Shown here: piece after piece, positions 1 to 11,130 of the stretch
Layout: each line of letters starts with the position of its first letter
Numbering within the stretch: the first letter of the stretch is position 1
Source of the DNA: Cycas panzhihuaensis
Taxonomy: Eukaryota > Cycadophyta
Length of the DNA: 64,000 nt
Direction of reading: 5' to 3'
NCBI GenBank assembly: GCA_023213395.1
Contig: CM041465.1
Coordinates: 207,707,741-207,771,740 of the forward strand
Notes under the pieces: model-generated
Seen by the model: only the letters and a program-made list of their open reading frames with translations
What the model was told of the DNA's origin: nothing
Databases searched by the model: none
Translations under genes and position numbers: made by a program

Positions 1-2436
1 ATAGCCTGGCTGTTGTCATACCTCAAAGCCTAGAAAATAATGTAGAAGTCCAAGATCTGTCATTTTGAAACTTCTCTTCAAATGATATTGGAGAATCTGT
101 ACCATCTTAGTGTCATTACCAGTGATCACTAAATCATCAACATACAAGATAATGAAGATAGCATGGTCTTTCCCAACTTTGATATACAAGTTAGGATATG
201 AAGTGGATTGATGATATCCATGTCTCAAAAAATAATCATCGATTTTTTAGTACCATGCTCATGTGGATTGTTTTAAGCCATACAAAGCTTGTTTCAAGCA
301 ACAAATCATGTGCTTCTTGCCTTGTACTTTGTAAAAAGGAGGTTGCTCCAAATATACCTCCTCCTAAAAATCACCATTGAGGAAGGTGCTATTCACGTCC
401 ATCTGATAAACTGGCCATTTGTATTGAGAAACTAAGGCTAAAATGAGTCTGATGTGTTCATATTTACAACAGGAGCAAAAGTCTCTTCATAATCAATGCC
501 TTCTTTCTGTTTGAAGCCCTTTGCAACAAGTCGGGCCTTTTGGCACTTAAATGTACCATCCGAATGGAATATGGACTTGTAGACCCATTTGCAACTGATT
601 GCCTATTTGTGCTTAGGAAATTCTACCAAATCCCATGTTCCATTCTTTTCAATAGAAGGGATTTCTTCATCCATGGCAACCCTCCAATTGTCATATGCCT
701 CCTCAAAATTGGAAGGCTCATCAACACAAAGCACTCCAGCCATAAGTGCATAATTGGTTTGTTGCCTATATTTTGATGGATGTTTTCCTTCAACAATCTG
801 GCCGTCTTGAACAGTCTGAGTATACCATTTTGGCAACTTTTTTATTGACGTAACTTGAACCTCAAGATCTTCCGGTCTAAGTGGTTGATCAACAAAAGAT
901 GTACTAGGATCAAGTGGAGCAAAATCTGATGATGTGGACAGTCCAGCAGGTGCAGATGATGTACATGGTGTGGAAGATTGAGAGAGAAGGAAAGCCTCAA
1001 TAATCTTTTTGCCTTTATCAAGAGGAGGTTGGATGGATGTTGGTTCCAACTCCCTGTGTTTATCTTCAGCAAAGATTACATCTCTTGAGAGATGCATTTT
1101 CTTCCCAACAGGATCATACAACTCGTAAGCCTTGCTATGAATGGCATAGCCTACAAAAATGCATTTTAGACTATGTTTGTCTAACTTAGATCTTTGTTGA
1201 TCGGGGATATGCATATATGCAATGCACCCAAATGTCCTCAAATGGCTAACAGTAGGCTTTTTGCCAGACCAAGCCTCCTCAGGTGTGATGTTGGTGACTA
1301 CTGAAGTAGGACTCTCATTTGCCACATAGGCAGTTGCATGGAAGGCTTCAGCCCAATAAGCTAGAGTGAGTCCCTTTGCATGCATCATTGCTTTGGCTTT
1401 GTTTGCCAAAGTTCTATTCATCCACTCAGAGACTCTATTTTATTGAGAAGTATGAGGGATGGTGAACTGTCTCTAAATGAGGTTATCTTTGCAGAATTGG
1501 GTGAATTCCTTTGAAGTGGATCCACCTCCATTGTCTGACCTTAGAATTTTGATTGAATGGCCAGACTCGTTTTCCACTTCAAGCTTGAATTCCTTAAACT
1601 TTTGGAATGCTTCTGATTTCTGTTTGATGAAGTAGACTCAAACTTTATGAGAGAAGTCATCTATGAAGGAGATGTAGTACAATGCTCCTCCAAAAGATGT
1701 TGTGGACATGGGTCTACATAGATCTAAATGTATCAATAGCAAAGGATACGATGCATCCCATGCTTTGCCTTTAGGGAAAGGCAATCAATGTTATGTCCCC
1801 ATTATACATGCTTCACAAAGACATTTTGAACCATATAGCTTTGAAAGCCCAAGCACCATGTTCTTGTTCATCATTAGCTTGATATTGTCTAAGCTCTAGT
1901 GGCCTAGACGTTAATACCAAACTTGAATCTTTGTCAATGATTGCGTGACAAAGTAAGCAAAATCAAGTGTTATATTATTTTCATCCAACTTATAAAGTTT
2001 GTGGTCTTCATGACCAATGGCTACAACCTGATCATGCTTGTCACTAATGACACATTTCGCATTTTTGAACAAAATGCTTATCTGTTGCTTGTCCAATTGG
2101 CTAACAGACAACAGACTCTTCGCCATGGAAGCGATTTGGTAGGCATCACCATTAGGAAATGTGGAAGAAGGATTTGAGGGAGAATGAAATGAGCCAACTT
2201 TGCCTATACCTGAACTATAAACTAACTCATTGTTGCCAAAGATCACTGATTGACCCTTTCCTTATTTGATGTCATAAAGGAGTTCTTCACTCCCAATCAT
2301 GTGACCAGATGCCCCTGAGTCAATGATCCATGTCTAATCAACCTCTGATTTGTGATAAGCACAAAATGGCTTATCTTCATCCGTAAACTGATTAGAGTGG
2401 AGTTGATTCCACCTCTGAAACCCCCCCTTAACTATG
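1..2436 (-). pseudogene. Copia A Gag-Pol remnant (PR, IN, RT)
   Basis: Degenerate polyprotein. The protease motif WIIDSGASGHM lies near 2295-2340 and its Asp-Ser-Gly is intact. The GAG-pre-integrase part (LLSVSQLDKQQ) is at 1911-2246. Integrase covers about 870-1900, with an SDNGG catalytic segment near 1530 and the conserved MNRTLANKAKAMMHAKGL stretch near 1360-1421. The longest open stretch, 603-1421, runs from the integrase C-terminus through a Ser/Pro-rich linker into the start of reverse transcriptase. The YVDD catalytic box is near 135-150. Stops and frameshifts separate the blocks; one is a TAG replacing Gln in TPQQN. The polyprotein would cut, copy and integrate the element's own cDNA; this copy cannot. 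Confidence 0.85.
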
Positions 2437-2545
2437 TTGTGCACTTTATCACTTAAGTAATAAGTCACCCCATAAAGTACAAAGGTACAAATAATATATG
2501 AAAATCAAGTACATATGCTTAACATGTAAACATAAAGTTTAACAA
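2437..2545 (-). repeat. Copia A 5' LTR stub (start of U3)
   Basis: Read on the minus strand this starts TGTTAAACTTTATG and continues through an AT-rich segment with GTACTTT and TTATCACTTAAGT motifs. It closely resembles the first ~110 bp of the intact copia H LTR at 58680-58786. Only this outer piece remains; it is fused directly to the protease-side coding region. The first bases to the right (AAAGA) would be half of the target-site duplication; the partner lies outside the window. Confidence 0.7.
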
Positions 2546-5500
2546 AAGATGTATAGTACATTGACTTAGGAACCTCCCGACATATGACAGGCAGAGAAGA
2601 TTGGTTCAAGTCACTTAAGCCCTATGCCACTGACAAGTTAGTCAAATTAGGAGATAAGCATCCTTTGGACATAAAATGAGTTGGCACTGTAGCTATTAAT
2701 CTGCAAGGCAATGTGAAGAAAATTGGAAATGTACTCTTTGTATCTGGATTAAAAATGAATCTTCTCTTAATATCTCAACTTGGTAGGAAAAATTTGAGAA
2801 CAATATTTCATGAAGATGGGCACTACTATATCATGGACATGAAAAATAATGGCAATGTAATTGTCAAAGGCATAGAAAGCAATGATCTTTATAGGCTACT
2901 TTCTAACCCTATAATTTCCAACATGGATGTAAAAGCTTGTACTACTATTAATTTTGATACTAATAATAAATTGTGGCATTTGTGAAGTACGAGCATCTTT
3001 CTCTGGATACATTAAAGTTAATGCAAAAAAGGAGCATAGTCAATGGACTACCTATCATTACATCTGATAATTTTACCTCCAAAGGTTGTCAGTTTGGAAA
3101 GCAACATCATTTTCCCTTCAAAGAGAGTGAGTGGCAAGATCAAAACAAATTAGAGTTAGTCCATACAGACTTGTATGGACCTCTTACACCACTTTCAGTT
3201 AATGGCTCTAGGTATTTCTTGACTTTTATTGGTGACTTTTCTAGGACATGGATTTATTTTCTCCGCAATAAGTCAGAAGTTTTTAAAACTTTCAAAAAGT
3301 TTAAAGTAGAAGTAGAACTAGAATCTAGACTTAAAATAAAATGTATCAAATCTGATAGTCATGGTGAATACATCTCCAAAGAATTCCTAAATTATTGTAA
3401 AATAAATAGGATATGTAGGCAATTTATGACTCCTTATACATCCCAATCTAATGGGCTTACAAAAAGGAAAAAAAGAACCATCATGGAAATGGCACGAAAC
3501 ATGGTCTATGAGAAACAAGTTTCAAAAACCTATTGGGGAGAAGTGGTAAGCACATGTTATTTAATAAATCAAAGCCCAACAAAAGCACTAAAACATATCA
3601 CTTTAGAAGAGGCATGGACTGGGAGGGAACTGGATGTAAGCAATCTAAAGGTGTTCGGATGTCAGGCCTTTGTCCACATACTTGACAAAAAGAAATCCAA
3701 AACTAGATTCCAAGAGGATAGAATGTATCATGATATGATACAACATGAAATTTAAGGCTTACAAATGCATAGATCCAAAAACTAACAACATCTATGTAAG
3801 TAGAGACGTAGTATTCAATGAAGAAGATGCCGCCAAAAGTAAATCTCTAGGTCAACTAATTGAAGAAGTGACAAGGGTAATGCCTTAGGAAGGGACTTCC
3901 ATGAAGGAAGAGTCTAGATTGACCTCAGAAGAAATGCTGGAAGAATCAAAGTCCACACCTATATTTCATAGAGACTCACCACCTGAAGAAGAGGGACAGT
4001 CCCTCGAAGGCTCAGCCATAGAAGAAGAACCTAGGAGAGAAAAGAGAGTGCCAAAATGGTATATGAAAACTATCAAAGAAGAGAAGACTGAATTGAGAGC
4101 AGCAATGTATGTTGAAATGAATTCTGTTGTTAAAAATCAAACTTGGGAACTAGTTGATTTGCCTCCCAACAAATCAATGGTTAATTGCAAATGGATTTAT
4201 AAAATCAAAGAAGGTGCCAATGGCAAATAGAGAAATACAAAGCGAGACTTGTTGCAAAAGGCTACATTTGAACAACAGGAGTAGACTTCGATGAAACTTT
4301 TTCTCCTGTAGCTAAACTAAACATTGTTAGAACAATGGTTGCTCTAGCAGCTCAACAAAACTAGAAAATTTACTAGTTAGATGTGAAGAGTGCCTTTTGA
4401 ACGAGGAACTAGAAGAAGAAGTCTACATGAAGCATCTAGAAGGCTACATCAAAAAGGGACAAGAAAATCTTGCATGCAAGTTAAAAAAGGCATTATATGA
4501 ATTAAAACAAGCTCCTCGAGCTTGGTATACCAAGTTGGACAAACATCTTTGTCAAAATGGCTTTCGTCAATGTGGCTTACAGACTTAAGCCTATATGTAA
4601 GAAAAAGGAACGGGCTAATCACCATAATAGTTGTGTATGTAGATAATATGATTCTTACAAGAAGTGATAAAGAATCAATCTCAAACATAAAGAGTCAACT
4701 AGAGAAGGAATTTGAAATGGCAGATTTAGGTTTTTGAGTTATTACCTAAGAATAGAGGTTGGTCAAAGTAAGGACTCAATTACACTATCCCAAAGTAAGT
4801 ATATCAAAGACTTATTGACCAAATTTCAAATGGAAAGTTACAACCCATGTGCAACCCCCATGGAAATAAATTGTAATTTGGTTCCCGATGAAAGAGAACC
4901 TCAAGTTAATGCCACTTTATATAGACAATTGATTGATAGTCTAATCTATCTCACTACAACTAGACCCAACATCTCACACTCTGTGGGACTAGTTTCAAGG
5001 TACATACAGGAACCAAAGGTAAAACATTGGAAAGCAACAAAAAGAATACTGAGGTATCTAAAGGGAACAATTGATTTAGAACTAGTCTATCCAAGGGTGA
5101 AATCATCTAAATTGTCAAGATTCTGTAACTCAAATTGGGTTGAAGATAAAAATAAAGAAAATCCATAAGTGGATATTGCTTCTTCCTAGGACTTGCCGCC
5201 ATTTCTTTGAGCAATAAAAGACAGGTAACAATTGCACTTTCCTCAAAAGAAGATGAATACAAATCTACAATCAATGCAACAAGTGAAGCGATTTGGTTAA
5301 GACAACTTCTACAGATCTTAAATCAATAGTAGCAAGGCCCAACAATACTAAGTTGTGCCAATCAGAGTGCAATCAAATTGACCAAAAAGCCTATTCTCCA
5401 TGCACAAACAAAGCACACAGAAGTATGTCATCATTTCATACGAGAGAAGGTGCAAAGCAAAGAAATTGACTTGGCATACTGTCCCACAGCAGAGCAAGTT

Positions 5501-5561
5501 GCAGACATTTTGACAAAACAACTTGGCAGAGATAGATTTCAAATTCTTAGAGATAGAATAT
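2546..5561 (+). pseudogene. Copia A2 Pol remnant (PR, IN, RT, RH)
   Basis: Protease starts at 2546 and reads W(stop)YIDLGTSRHMTG, so the active Asp-Ser-Gly has become Asp-Leu-Gly. GAG-pre-integrase is at 2713-2985 and integrase at 2973-3755. The second catalytic Asp is present (KSDSHGEYIS), but the third position reads GLTKRKK where GVAERKN is usual, so the catalytic Glu is Lys. Reverse transcriptase spans about 4080-5160; its YVDD box has become YVDN (near 4635). RNase H is at 5160-5561 and ends with the usual ADILTK tail. At least six stops or frameshifts break the frame. No function is expected. Confidence 0.88.
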
Positions 5562-5591
5562 GAATAAAAAGGATAAAACATTAAGAGATGG

Positions 5592-5846
5592 TGTTAGAAT
5601 ATAATGTTTTATCCTAGGACTCTTTAGGGGTAATGTTATTAGACTCTCATTATGTAACTCCCAATGGACAATTAGACACTTGTCTACCATGTGTTATCTA
5701 GAGATGTGTTTTCGATTACAATCTGTTGTGTATATTTAAGGAGACATTCCCTCCTTCAATACAATTAACTCATTTTGCAAATATTCTTGTTTGAGATTAT
5801 AATCACTCTATTAGTCATACTCCTCCATTTTCGATAAAAATTAGCA
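5592..5846 (+). repeat. Copia A2 3' LTR
   Basis: Starts TGTTAGAATATAATGTTTTATCC right after the purine stretch AAGAGATGG, which serves as polypurine tract at the end of RNase H. It contains a weak TATA-like stretch (TATATTTAAGG, near 5730) followed by the leader-like ATACAATTAACTC. The right end is uncertain: I place it near AATTAGCA at about 5846 because there is no second LTR to compare with. Confidence 0.6.
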
Positions 5847-7030
5847 TATTCCCCATAGTTTCATTATAAGGCCGCATTATTGAGTGTCAACTTCTAATGG
5901 AATTTACAACATCAAATTGGAACCAAACCATATCATCCAATAGTCCATTTTGAAGGTCTTTGAACCAAGATTCCAATGCTCTAAACAAAATTGAATTCTA
6001 ATACCTATAGCAAAAGTTATGATGCTTTTAAGATAGGTCAAGATTAGGGTTTTTTAGGACTACAATAGTAGCTATTACTAAAAATTGATAACTTTTTACT
6101 TTGAAATCTAATGGATCTGAAACCAATTCTAATAGAAAGTAGACTCTGAAACACATAAAATAAAAAAGACTTTTAAGGCCAATTGGACACTTTTGGCCAA
6201 AGTCATGGATGTTTGAAGTTGTAGTAGCAGATTTTAGCCCCTAAATATGATGACGAATAGTAGGCCAAAATCAAATTCCTTGTAATTTTTGCAATTCCGC
6301 TCCAAACCCTATAATGTAACTGCTCAAATTTTGTAGAACAAGCCTGGTTGACTCAAATTCATGATTATTTTTTTAAAATTCTTTCATTTATACTTCAAAA
6401 AATGAAAATCCTTGATATACCAAAAACAAAACTCCGATACCACTTGAAGTGATCCTAAATTTGATTTACTTTTTCGAACACCAAAGAAAACTGAAATGAA
6501 AGTTGAATAAGCAAAATTGTCTCGGGCACCAAGTGCCAAATAAAATTAAGATTAACTCAAAAGCAAAACTTACATAATCAAATGGGGGTCTCTCCTATTT
6601 ATAGGTGCCAATATGGCTCCCTATTAAAAAATCGACTTCAATAATAATATTAATAATAAAATATTGACTTCGTAATATAAAAAATAATTTTATATTAATT
6701 TAAAATTTTCAACTCCCTAATAATAATTTAAAAAATGACTTCTAATAATATACTAACTTCTCCTCAATCGCTATATTAGGGTCCCATGTTTCTAAGGAGA
6801 TCTACCTATTATTAGCCATTTTGAATACCTCACTTGATACTGATTGTTAGTCCCATGAAATTTCCATGTAACTTCAGATAATAATTTCCTTGACAAATAT
6901 TTATGAAAAACGCTCATGTGATAGCGTGTTTCGAAGGTCTCTAAACCAAGATTCCAATGGTTTAGACAGAAATAGAATTGGATATCTGCAACAAGAGTGA
7001 TGGAGTAAAATATCCAAGTACCCCCTTTTG
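5847..7030 (-). repeat. Decayed minus-strand LTR element: leader plus LTR, no coding
   Basis: No protein-coding homology. At 6432-6442 the minus strand reads TGGTATCGGAG, one change from the initiator-tRNA-Met binding site, followed two bases on (about 6445 rightwards) by a candidate LTR with a TATA-like TATTTATAGG region near 6595. Two copies of the conserved GAAGGTCT...GATTCCAATG...AAAGTTATGA box occur at 5950-6030 and 6935-7010, as in the leader of N and the LTRs of F, J and K. I read this as the 5' LTR and leader of a gypsy-like element facing left. The outer limits are not resolved. Confidence 0.45.
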
Positions 7031-8044
7031 AAAAACAAACTAAAGAAAAAAAAAAAAGAAAATGAAGGGTTTAAGCTCTTTTAAAATTTTTGGCCCCTAG
7101 TCACCTGCAGATCCTACATGACCGCTAGTTTATTCGTTGGGGGTGAAGATCCCAAGATAAATTCCAAAATGACTTACTGCAATGATAACTTAAGGGGGGA
7201 GGGGGGGCTAATGTTTCCAAAAAGAATATTCTACTGCACAACCCAATGATGAATTTTTTGTGTGCCACAATGTTGTGACACGAAATCCCTGCAGCACTGC
7301 TCCATTCGTGATGGTTCGTCTGGCATCTTATGATGAGTGATACTCCATGGGACTAATTCATTCATGATGAATAATCGTAATCACTTCTAGTAAATGCTCC
7401 TTTGAACGCACTGGTGAACAACTTTTGGAACTACGATGGAAGCTTGCAAAATTTCCCTCACTTCTACAATTTGTTTGCGTTGCTTCATCCCTCACTATCT
7501 GTGCACTGCTAGACTCCTTGAGTCTACAACCGTCAAAGCCATGTTCTGCATTTTGTTTTTTTGCTTGATCTTGAACAACAAACTCCTATTATATTGATCT
7601 TTTATTTAGGAAATACTCTCATTTTTTAGTCTCACAACTATGAGAATCCCTCATCTACTATGTGCAGGTAATCTTCACGATCTCTAGCTATACTAACTTC
7701 TCTTCCCTCGTAGAAATTTATTGGTGAGTCTTCTCACAGATCTTCTAGTCAGACGTTGGCCCAGATGCCCCAAACAACTTCCACATTCAAAACAAAAGTG
7801 CATCTGTTAATATTTCAATGAAGCACACAACACTTGCTTGGTCGTAAAGTTTGGCGATAAATGTTTAACGCCAATGTACAGTGATAACTCCTAATGCATA
7901 AGACCCCAATGTATCTATCTTCCTCCACCACAATGGAATGGTAGTCACAGACTAGTTGTGATTAGCATAAACTTCAATATGTAGTGACAGAAAAACCCTC
8001 TTTAATGGCATACTGAAGAGAATAGCATTTATCTCTCACACTAA
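7031..8044. other. Unassigned non-coding sequence
   Basis: No recognisable protein or RNA gene. There is a poly-A run near 7045 and a G-rich purine tract at about 7191-7210 that looks like a polypurine tract of a plus-strand LTR element, but no matching LTR pair was found. Probably eroded transposon sequence. Confidence 0.4.
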
Positions 8045-8542
8045 TTGATGATAAACATAGCCCTAGAATCACTTGGAGAGGAAGTATGCTAATACAATAA
8101 GATGATTGGCATCAAATGCAAGACTATGAAGATGAACACCTAAGCAATGAAACAAGCATATGAATCAAGCACAAGAAAGAACTCAAGATACGGAGGAGTA
8201 GGAATTGTTCCTCACTCCAAATGGACAAGATTAACTTGTCCATTTGAGATACATAAGAATTGGTTTCAATATATAGAGTTGGAGAGATGTTGCAAGGCTT
8301 GATGTTTGACAAGTGTTAAACATCTAAACTATGCCCTTTACATGTGGGACAAGTGTCCCTTGGGCTCTTTTGTGAGCAAAAATGAATGAGGGGTACATTG
8401 ACCATCAAGTCAAAACAATATGCTACTATAAAGAATGTGGGTTTGTACTTTATCACATTAGGTGATAAGGCACCCTTACATAAAGTACATAACATTACAA
8501 TATAAAGTACATCACTTAACATTTAAACATAAAGATTTAACA
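8045..8542 (-). repeat. Copia B 3' LTR
   Basis: Read on the minus strand it begins TGTTAAATCTTTATG at 8542 next to the polypurine tract. It carries the U3 palindrome (GATGTTTGAC ... TTAAACATC, 8301-8324) upstream of a TATA-like CTATATATTG (near 8270), and a second inverted repeat of ACAAGATTAACTTGTCC type at about 8227-8245. The inner end near 8045 is approximate. Confidence 0.7.
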
Positions 8543-10265
8543 CTCCACCTTAATGTTTACAATGTTAAGTCTAACACCTAGACTATCTCTGGATTTCTTC
8601 AAATTTTCTCTACCAAGTGGCTTAGTAAAGATATTCAATAGTTGCTGATCTGTGGGCCTATAGAAGAGGTCGATCTTACCATTCTGCATATGCTCCCTGA
8701 TGAAATGGTGATGAACCTCAATGTGCTTGGTCCTTGCATGAAAAACTAGATTCTTAGTTAAATTGAGCACACTTTGATTGTCATAATACAACCTGGTGAG
8801 GTGATCTTGCTCAAGTCCAAATTTGCTAAGATTCCTCCTTATCCATATAGTCTCACAAGATGTATTGACTACAATTTTGTATTCTGCTTCTGTGGAGGAC
8901 AAGGTGACATTGGGTTGCTTCTTGCAACTCTACAAAATAACTCCTGACCCAAGCTTGAAGCAATATCCCCAAGTCGATCTACGACTATCCTAGAATCTTG
9001 CCCAATTAGAGTCCAAGAACCCTTCGAAATGAAGTTCTCATTGTGTGTATATTGTAGGCCATGTTGAAAAGTGCCTTTGAGACATCTCAGTATATGTTTG
9101 GCTACATTTAAATGCTTCTAATTGGGTTGGGACATGTAACTGGAGCAAATTCCAACTGCAATTGAAAGATCCGATCTAGTGTTGGTGAGATAGATTAGGC
9201 TACCCACTAGTTGCTGATAGAATGCGGGATCTGTTGGTGCCACTTCCTTATCAAGCGATAATTTTATACCATTCTCTATAGGTGTAAGCATATGTTTGCA
9301 GTCCTCCATTCTGAATCGCTGCAAAAGTTTCCAAGAATATTTAGCTTGGGAGATAAAGATATGGCCTAGTTGTTGCCACACCTCCATACCTAAAGAGCAA
9401 TGGAAAAGTCCAAGATCAGTCATCTCCAAATTTCTCTTAAGATCATCTTGGAGAACTTGTATCATCTTAGTGTCACTTTCAATGATCAGTAAGTCATCAA
9501 CATACGATATGACAAGGACAACATGGTTATCCCTAACTTTTATGTACAAGTTAGGATCTAATGAGGATTGATGATATCCATGTCTCAAAAAATAATCATC
9601 AATTTTAGAGTACCATGCTTGAGGTGCTATTTTCAATCCATACAAAGTCTTTTTAAGGTGACAGACCAAATGTTCTTTGCCATGTGAAACATATCCAAGA
9701 GGTTGCTCCAAATATATCTCCTCTTGAAGATCACCATTCAGGAAGGCACTCTTTACATTCGTTTGATATATTGGCCACTTGCATTGAGTAGCTAAGGCCA
9801 ATATTAATCTAATCGTATTCATGTTTGCCACAGGTGTGAATGTCTCCTCATAATTAATACCTTCTTTTTTTTTGAATCCTTTGGCAACTAATCAAGCCTT
9901 ATAACACTCGATTGAACTATCAAATTGGAATTTGGTTTTATACACCCATTTGCAACCAATTTCCTATTTATTCTTAGGCAATTCTACCAAATCTCAAGTT
10001 CCATTCTTTTCAATAGAATAAATTTCTTCATCCATGGTAGCTTTCCACTTTTCATTTTTACATGCCTTCTCAAAAGTAAAAGGCTCATCTACACAAAGCA
10101 CTTCAACTATAAGTGCATAGTTGACTAGTTGCTACCTCATTAGATGGACATTTTCCTACTATGAGTGATTGTCCTGTATTGTCTAAATGTACCATTTGGG
10201 TAACTTCTTCGTGGATGTAAGTCGAACATCAACATCCTGGGCCTATGATATTTGATCAACATGCT
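8543..10265 (-). pseudogene. Copia B RT and RNase H remnant
   Basis: Reverse transcriptase lies at about 8990-10200. Its clearest block, 9118-9831, reads from WPIYQTNVKSAFLNGDLQEE through the intact YVDD box (near 9495-9512) to the TRSDLSIAVGI segment. RNase H at 8543-8902 shows STEAEYKIVVN, the YYDNQSVLNLTKN segment and the HHHFIREHM tail; its reading frame ends inside the LTR. Frameshifts lie between 8902 and 9118 and around 9840-9900. The usual function would be minus- and plus-strand DNA synthesis and removal of the RNA template. Confidence 0.85.
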
Positions 10266-11130
10266 TCTTTTCCTTAGGATACAGTCAACATGCTTATTTT
10301 CCCATTAACTATCATCAAGTGTCTCATACACACAAGGTTATCACACATTCATCCTTAATTTTATCATAATATCATTGTAAATTCTACACAGCAGTACATC
10401 AAACAATATGTATTCACTACACAATCATTATGGTATGCATAAGACACAATATTCCATGTAACTCTTCATTTTATTAAGCAATATGTCTCATACATTGAAT
10501 TCTAGAACGTATCCTACATACATTGCAGCCATATGCACAAGGTATGTTACATGCGTCCCAAACAAGTAATGTATCTGAAATGCATCTGCTGGATTCTCAA
10601 TCTGTACCACCTTCCTTGGTATGTTGGTTGTCATTTTATTTGCCAACATCTATCCCGAGTCAATAAAAAGGGTTGAGCATTCTTGCTCAAAAAATCAAAA
10701 TTTTGGTGGTCTCTTTCTTCAAAATTTTGCGTTATTCCACCCTCGCTCTACATCGAGGGCTGCCCCTATAGCCTTGGTCCTAGGCCTCCATTATTTTTAC
10801 TTGGTTTTAATAAATCCTCATGCTTAAGCTTTTTTTTTTCTAACTTGTCTCTTCGTTCATTTCCGTGGGAAAGGGCAGAGGTAAAAGCTCAAAAAGGTCA
10901 AAAGTTCTTACCCCCCCCAACCCTGCCCCCCACCACCAAGGAAGTAGAAACATAATTGAGGTCAGGGAAAAACCTCATTCCCAGGAAGATGGTAGCCCAA
11001 TCCAGAACCTCAGAGGAAAAAAAATAAAAGTGCATCAGAATTAAATCAGAGCATAAACGCTTTAACAATCCTAATCTAGGAGTTACTAGTAAAAGAGGAT
11101 CAAGCAACACAGAATGTATTAGGTGGAAAA
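10266..11130. other. Spacer between copia B and gypsy E
   Basis: No gene recognised. Short open stretches at 10621-10955 have no family features. A pyrimidine/C-rich patch with two C runs lies at 10910-10935. Part may be the leader of element E, whose 5' LTR I could not find. Confidence 0.4.

Larger units (their letters stand above)
1..2545 (-). mobile_element. Copia element A, 5' part, cut by left window edge
   Basis: Ty1/copia retrotransposon on the minus strand. From right to left it shows a stub of 5' LTR, then protease, GAG-pre-integrase, integrase and reverse transcriptase, running off the left edge, so RNase H and the 3' LTR are outside the window. The right end of its LTR (ending TTTAACA) at 2545 abuts a reading frame of another copia element (A2) on the plus strand, so A appears inserted into A2 just upstream of that protease motif. 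The rest of its 5' LTR, the primer-binding site, the leader and most of gag are missing, so a large internal deletion joined LTR to protease. Confidence 0.85.
2546..5846 (+). mobile_element. Copia element A2, 5' part displaced by A
   Basis: Plus-strand Ty1/copia element. It begins in mid protease at the right edge of element A, passes through integrase, reverse transcriptase and RNase H in order, and ends in a 3' LTR. Its protein is clearly a different copia lineage from A, B, C, D and H: the protease reads SRHMTG, the RNase H tail reads ADILTKQLGRDRF, and the LTR starts TGTTAGAATATAATG, like the small element G. The 5' LTR and gag should lie left of A, outside the window. Confidence 0.85.
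8045..10265 (-). mobile_element. Copia element B, 3' half only
   Basis: Minus-strand Ty1/copia remnant with a 3' LTR, a polypurine tract (AAGGTGGAG at 8543-8551 on the minus strand), RNase H and reverse transcriptase. Homology stops near 10265 at the integrase/RT linker; integrase, gag and the 5' LTR are absent. Its LTR is related to, but clearly diverged from, those of L, C and H, so it is a separate subfamily and probably not the missing left arm of L. Confidence 0.82.

Noticed and set aside
8045-10265. B as the missing left arm of element L
   Set aside because: The B LTR differs too much from the L 5' LTR, including a different inner half and inverted repeat.
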